From Chloroflexota bacterium (GTDB taxonomy: Bacteria; Chloroflexota; Limnocylindria; Limnocylindrales; CSP1-4), in assembly GCA_021812735.1 (NCBI GenBank), contig JAKAMV010000655.1, positions 1 through 5,899 of the forward strand: a DNA stretch of 5,899 nt, given 5' to 3'. The first letter of the stretch is position 1; each line of letters opens with the position of its first letter. Under the pieces are notes generated by a model. That model ran no database searches. It saw nothing but the letters and a program-made list of their open reading frames with translations, and was not told where the DNA came from. This document shows positions 4,846-5,899 of the stretch, in pieces. The position numbers and the translations under genes are program-made.

Positions 4846-5415
4846 CTAGCTCAGCGTCAGATCGACCTGCGGCACCTGCTGGGCCTCAGGCTCCGCCTCG
4901 AAGAACTCGCGACGGGTGAAGCCGAGCGGTCCGGCGATCAGCATGCTGGGGAACGTCGCGATCGCCGTGTTGTATTCGAGGACGCTCGCGTTGTAGTTCT
5001 GGCGCGAGAACGCGATCTGATTCTCGGTCGTGGTGAGCTGCTCCTGGAGCGCGAGGACGTTCTGGTTCGCCTTCAGGTCGGGGTAGTTCTCGACCACGGC
5101 AAAGAGCGAGCGCAGCGTCTGCGTCAGTTGGTTCTCCGCGGCCGCCTGGGCCGCCGGCCCCTGGCCGCCCGCGGCGACCGCGTTGGCGCGCGCCGCGGTG
5201 ACGTTCTCGAGCACCTTCTGCTCGAACCCCATGTAGCCCTTTACGGCGTTGACGAGGTTCGGGATCAGGTCGTGGCGGCGTTTCAGCTGCACGTCGATCT
5301 GGGCCCAGGCCTCGTCGACACGCAGCCGGCGCTGCACCAGGTTGTTGTAGAGGAGCATGCCCCCGCCGACGATGACGACGAGGACGACGAGGACAATGAG
5401 CGTGACGGGGTCCAT
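4846..5415 (-). CDS. lemA: LemA family protein
   Basis: LemA proteins are small, membrane-anchored, alpha-helical proteins with an extracytoplasmic or periplasm-side coiled domain; their biochemical role is unsettled, but they are often encoded beside HtpX-type proteases. The 189-residue product has an N-terminal membrane anchor (about 4-23), then YNNLVQRRLRVDEAWAQIDV (23-42), RRHDLIPNLVNAVKGYMGFE (46-65), ENYPDLKANQNVLALQEQL (109-127), TENQIAFSRQNYNASVLEYN (130-149) and the C-terminal GPLGFTRREFFEAE (162-175), all characteristic LemA blocks in the correct order. The reading frame stays open far upstream (to 5850), but that extension is not LemA-like. The ATG at 5413-5415 with GGAGGG seven bases upstream is the convincing start. 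It is the first gene of a probable lemA-htpX transcript. Confidence 0.95.
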   Translation of the reverse strand: MDPVTLIVLVVLVVIVGGGMLLYNNLVQRRLRVDEAWAQIDVQLKRRHDLIPNLVNAVKGYMGFEQKVLENVTAARANAVAAGGQGPAAQAAAENQLTQTLRSLFAVVENYPDLKANQNVLALQEQLTTTENQIAFSRQNYNASVLEYNTAIATFPSMLIAGPLGFTRREFFEAEPEAQQVPQVDLTLS

Positions 5416-5422
5416 GCAAGAT

Positions 5423-5428
5423 CCCTCC
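5423..5428 (-). promoter_or_regulatory. Ribosome binding site of lemA
   Basis: GGAGGG on the minus strand lies seven bases before the ATG at 5413-5415. It decides the lemA start against longer in-frame alternatives that would add about 145 non-homologous residues. Confidence 0.8.
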
Positions 5429-5470
5429 ACCGACGGGGTTCGGGCGGCGCCCATCCCCTGGTTACGGTTC

Positions 5471-5476
5471 AGTCTA
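5471..5476 (-). promoter_or_regulatory. Possible -10 element for lemA-htpX
   Basis: The minus strand reads TAGACT about 55 bases ahead of the lemA ATG, inside a locally AT-richer patch (GCTAGACTGAACCGTAACC). It matches the hexamer proposed for tRNA-Leu. No -35 box is evident, so the call is weak. Confidence 0.3.
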
Positions 5477-5850
5477 GCGATCCCGCGGCGGTCGCGCGGC
5501 CTGGGTCTCGTCATGGCGCCCGAGCGACGACGTCCCCGGCAGGTCGGGGCGCCGACGGTCTGGCGCGCCGGCCGCGCGCTCGAGGATGCGCGGCACGAAC
5601 GAGGCGAGCCAACGATCGCCCACCACCCCGCTGCAGTCGTGCACGTCATGGCACATGCTGGGGTGATCAGCTCGAAGTCGGCGGCGGGGTCGAAGTGGCT
5701 GACGTTCGTGATCGCCGCGCCGCGGGCGGCATGACCGCTGATCCGAGTGAAGCTGGTGGCGGGCTCGTGCTGGCGGGCGTACCAGCCGGGGCCGGCCGGT
5801 GGCCGCCGCTCGCAACGGCGCCGTCGGCCACCGGGTGCTCGCGCCTGCAC
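5474..5850 (-). pseudogene. Frameshifted, truncated phosphoesterase (acid phosphatase / phospholipase C-like family) remnant
   Basis: Two overlapping minus-strand frames together read like part of a secreted phosphoesterase. Frame one gives GWYARQHEPATSFTRIS, then ITNVSHFDPAADFELITP (about 5784 to 5664). Frame two continues directly with SMCHDVHDCSGVVGDRWL and ASFVPRILERAA (about 5661 to 5570). In intact relatives the order is YARKHNP, DF..ITPN(L/M)C.D(M/V)HDC, then GD.WL and VP.IL in one frame; the D-x-H-D segment is part of the metal/phosphate site of this alkaline-phosphatase-superfamily group. The switch falls at a run of four G on the plus strand (5660-5663), so one missing base explains it. 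After the PRIL block the family-like sequence stops, with no DEG motif, and frame two ends at TAG 5474-5476. The 5' part would lie beyond the right edge. The frame could be restored by a sequencing error, but the missing C-terminal half could not. Homology core 5570-5784; outer limits uncertain. Confidence 0.65.
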
Positions 5851-5899
5851 TCCGGCGCCACAGCCCGGCAGGTGGTGGAAGTGGTGGGCGGTAGAGGAC

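Noticed and set aside
5416..5850. N-terminal extension of lemA to a GTG at 5850
   Set aside because: The extension is not LemA-like. Its first part matches the phosphoesterase remnant, and the ATG at 5413-5415 has a good ribosome binding site and a proper membrane anchor.

Overview
This is a high-G+C bacterial chromosomal segment with housekeeping content. It carries a class B penicillin-binding protein, five tRNA genes, a GT87-type membrane glycosyltransferase and a lemA-htpX pair. I see no integrase, transposase, phage or CRISPR signal. Intact coding regions have strongly G/C third codon positions. The gene families and base composition fit Chloroflexota (for example a soil or freshwater lineage) or another high-GC, Gram-positive-like phylum, but nothing here fixes the phylum.

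Layout. Positions 1-867 (minus) are the N-terminal 289 residues of a PBP2-type transpeptidase whose catalytic half lies beyond the left edge. A spacer and a tRNA-Leu(UAA) gene (minus, no encoded CCA) follow. From about 1175 to 2572 a multi-pass GT87-like protein runs on the plus strand, divergent from tRNA-Leu, and its 3' end overlaps tRNA-Cys in antisense. Positions 2539-2933 hold a tight minus-strand array transcribed Phe(GAA)-Gly(GCC)-Gln(UUG)-Cys(GCA), all with encoded CCA, behind a plausible promoter at 2972-3001. Positions 3002-3779 contain no gene I can support, but they are unusually rich in short direct repeats and perfect GC-rich hairpins. Positions 3780-5415 (minus) hold lemA followed by htpX, both with clear Shine-Dalgarno sequences. 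To the right (about 5474-5850, minus) is a recognisable but frameshifted and truncated relic of a secreted phosphoesterase (acid phosphatase / phospholipase C-like family).

Functional reading. The intact protein genes concern the cell envelope: PBP2 in wall elongation, the GT87 protein in lipid-linked sugar transfer, and LemA/HtpX in membrane-protein quality control. No single pathway links them. The most noteworthy points are the decaying phosphoesterase upstream of lemA, the repeat- and hairpin-rich spacer between htpX and the tRNA array, and the overlap of the GT87 reading frame with tRNA-Cys. I found no convincing evidence of a novel multi-gene system.
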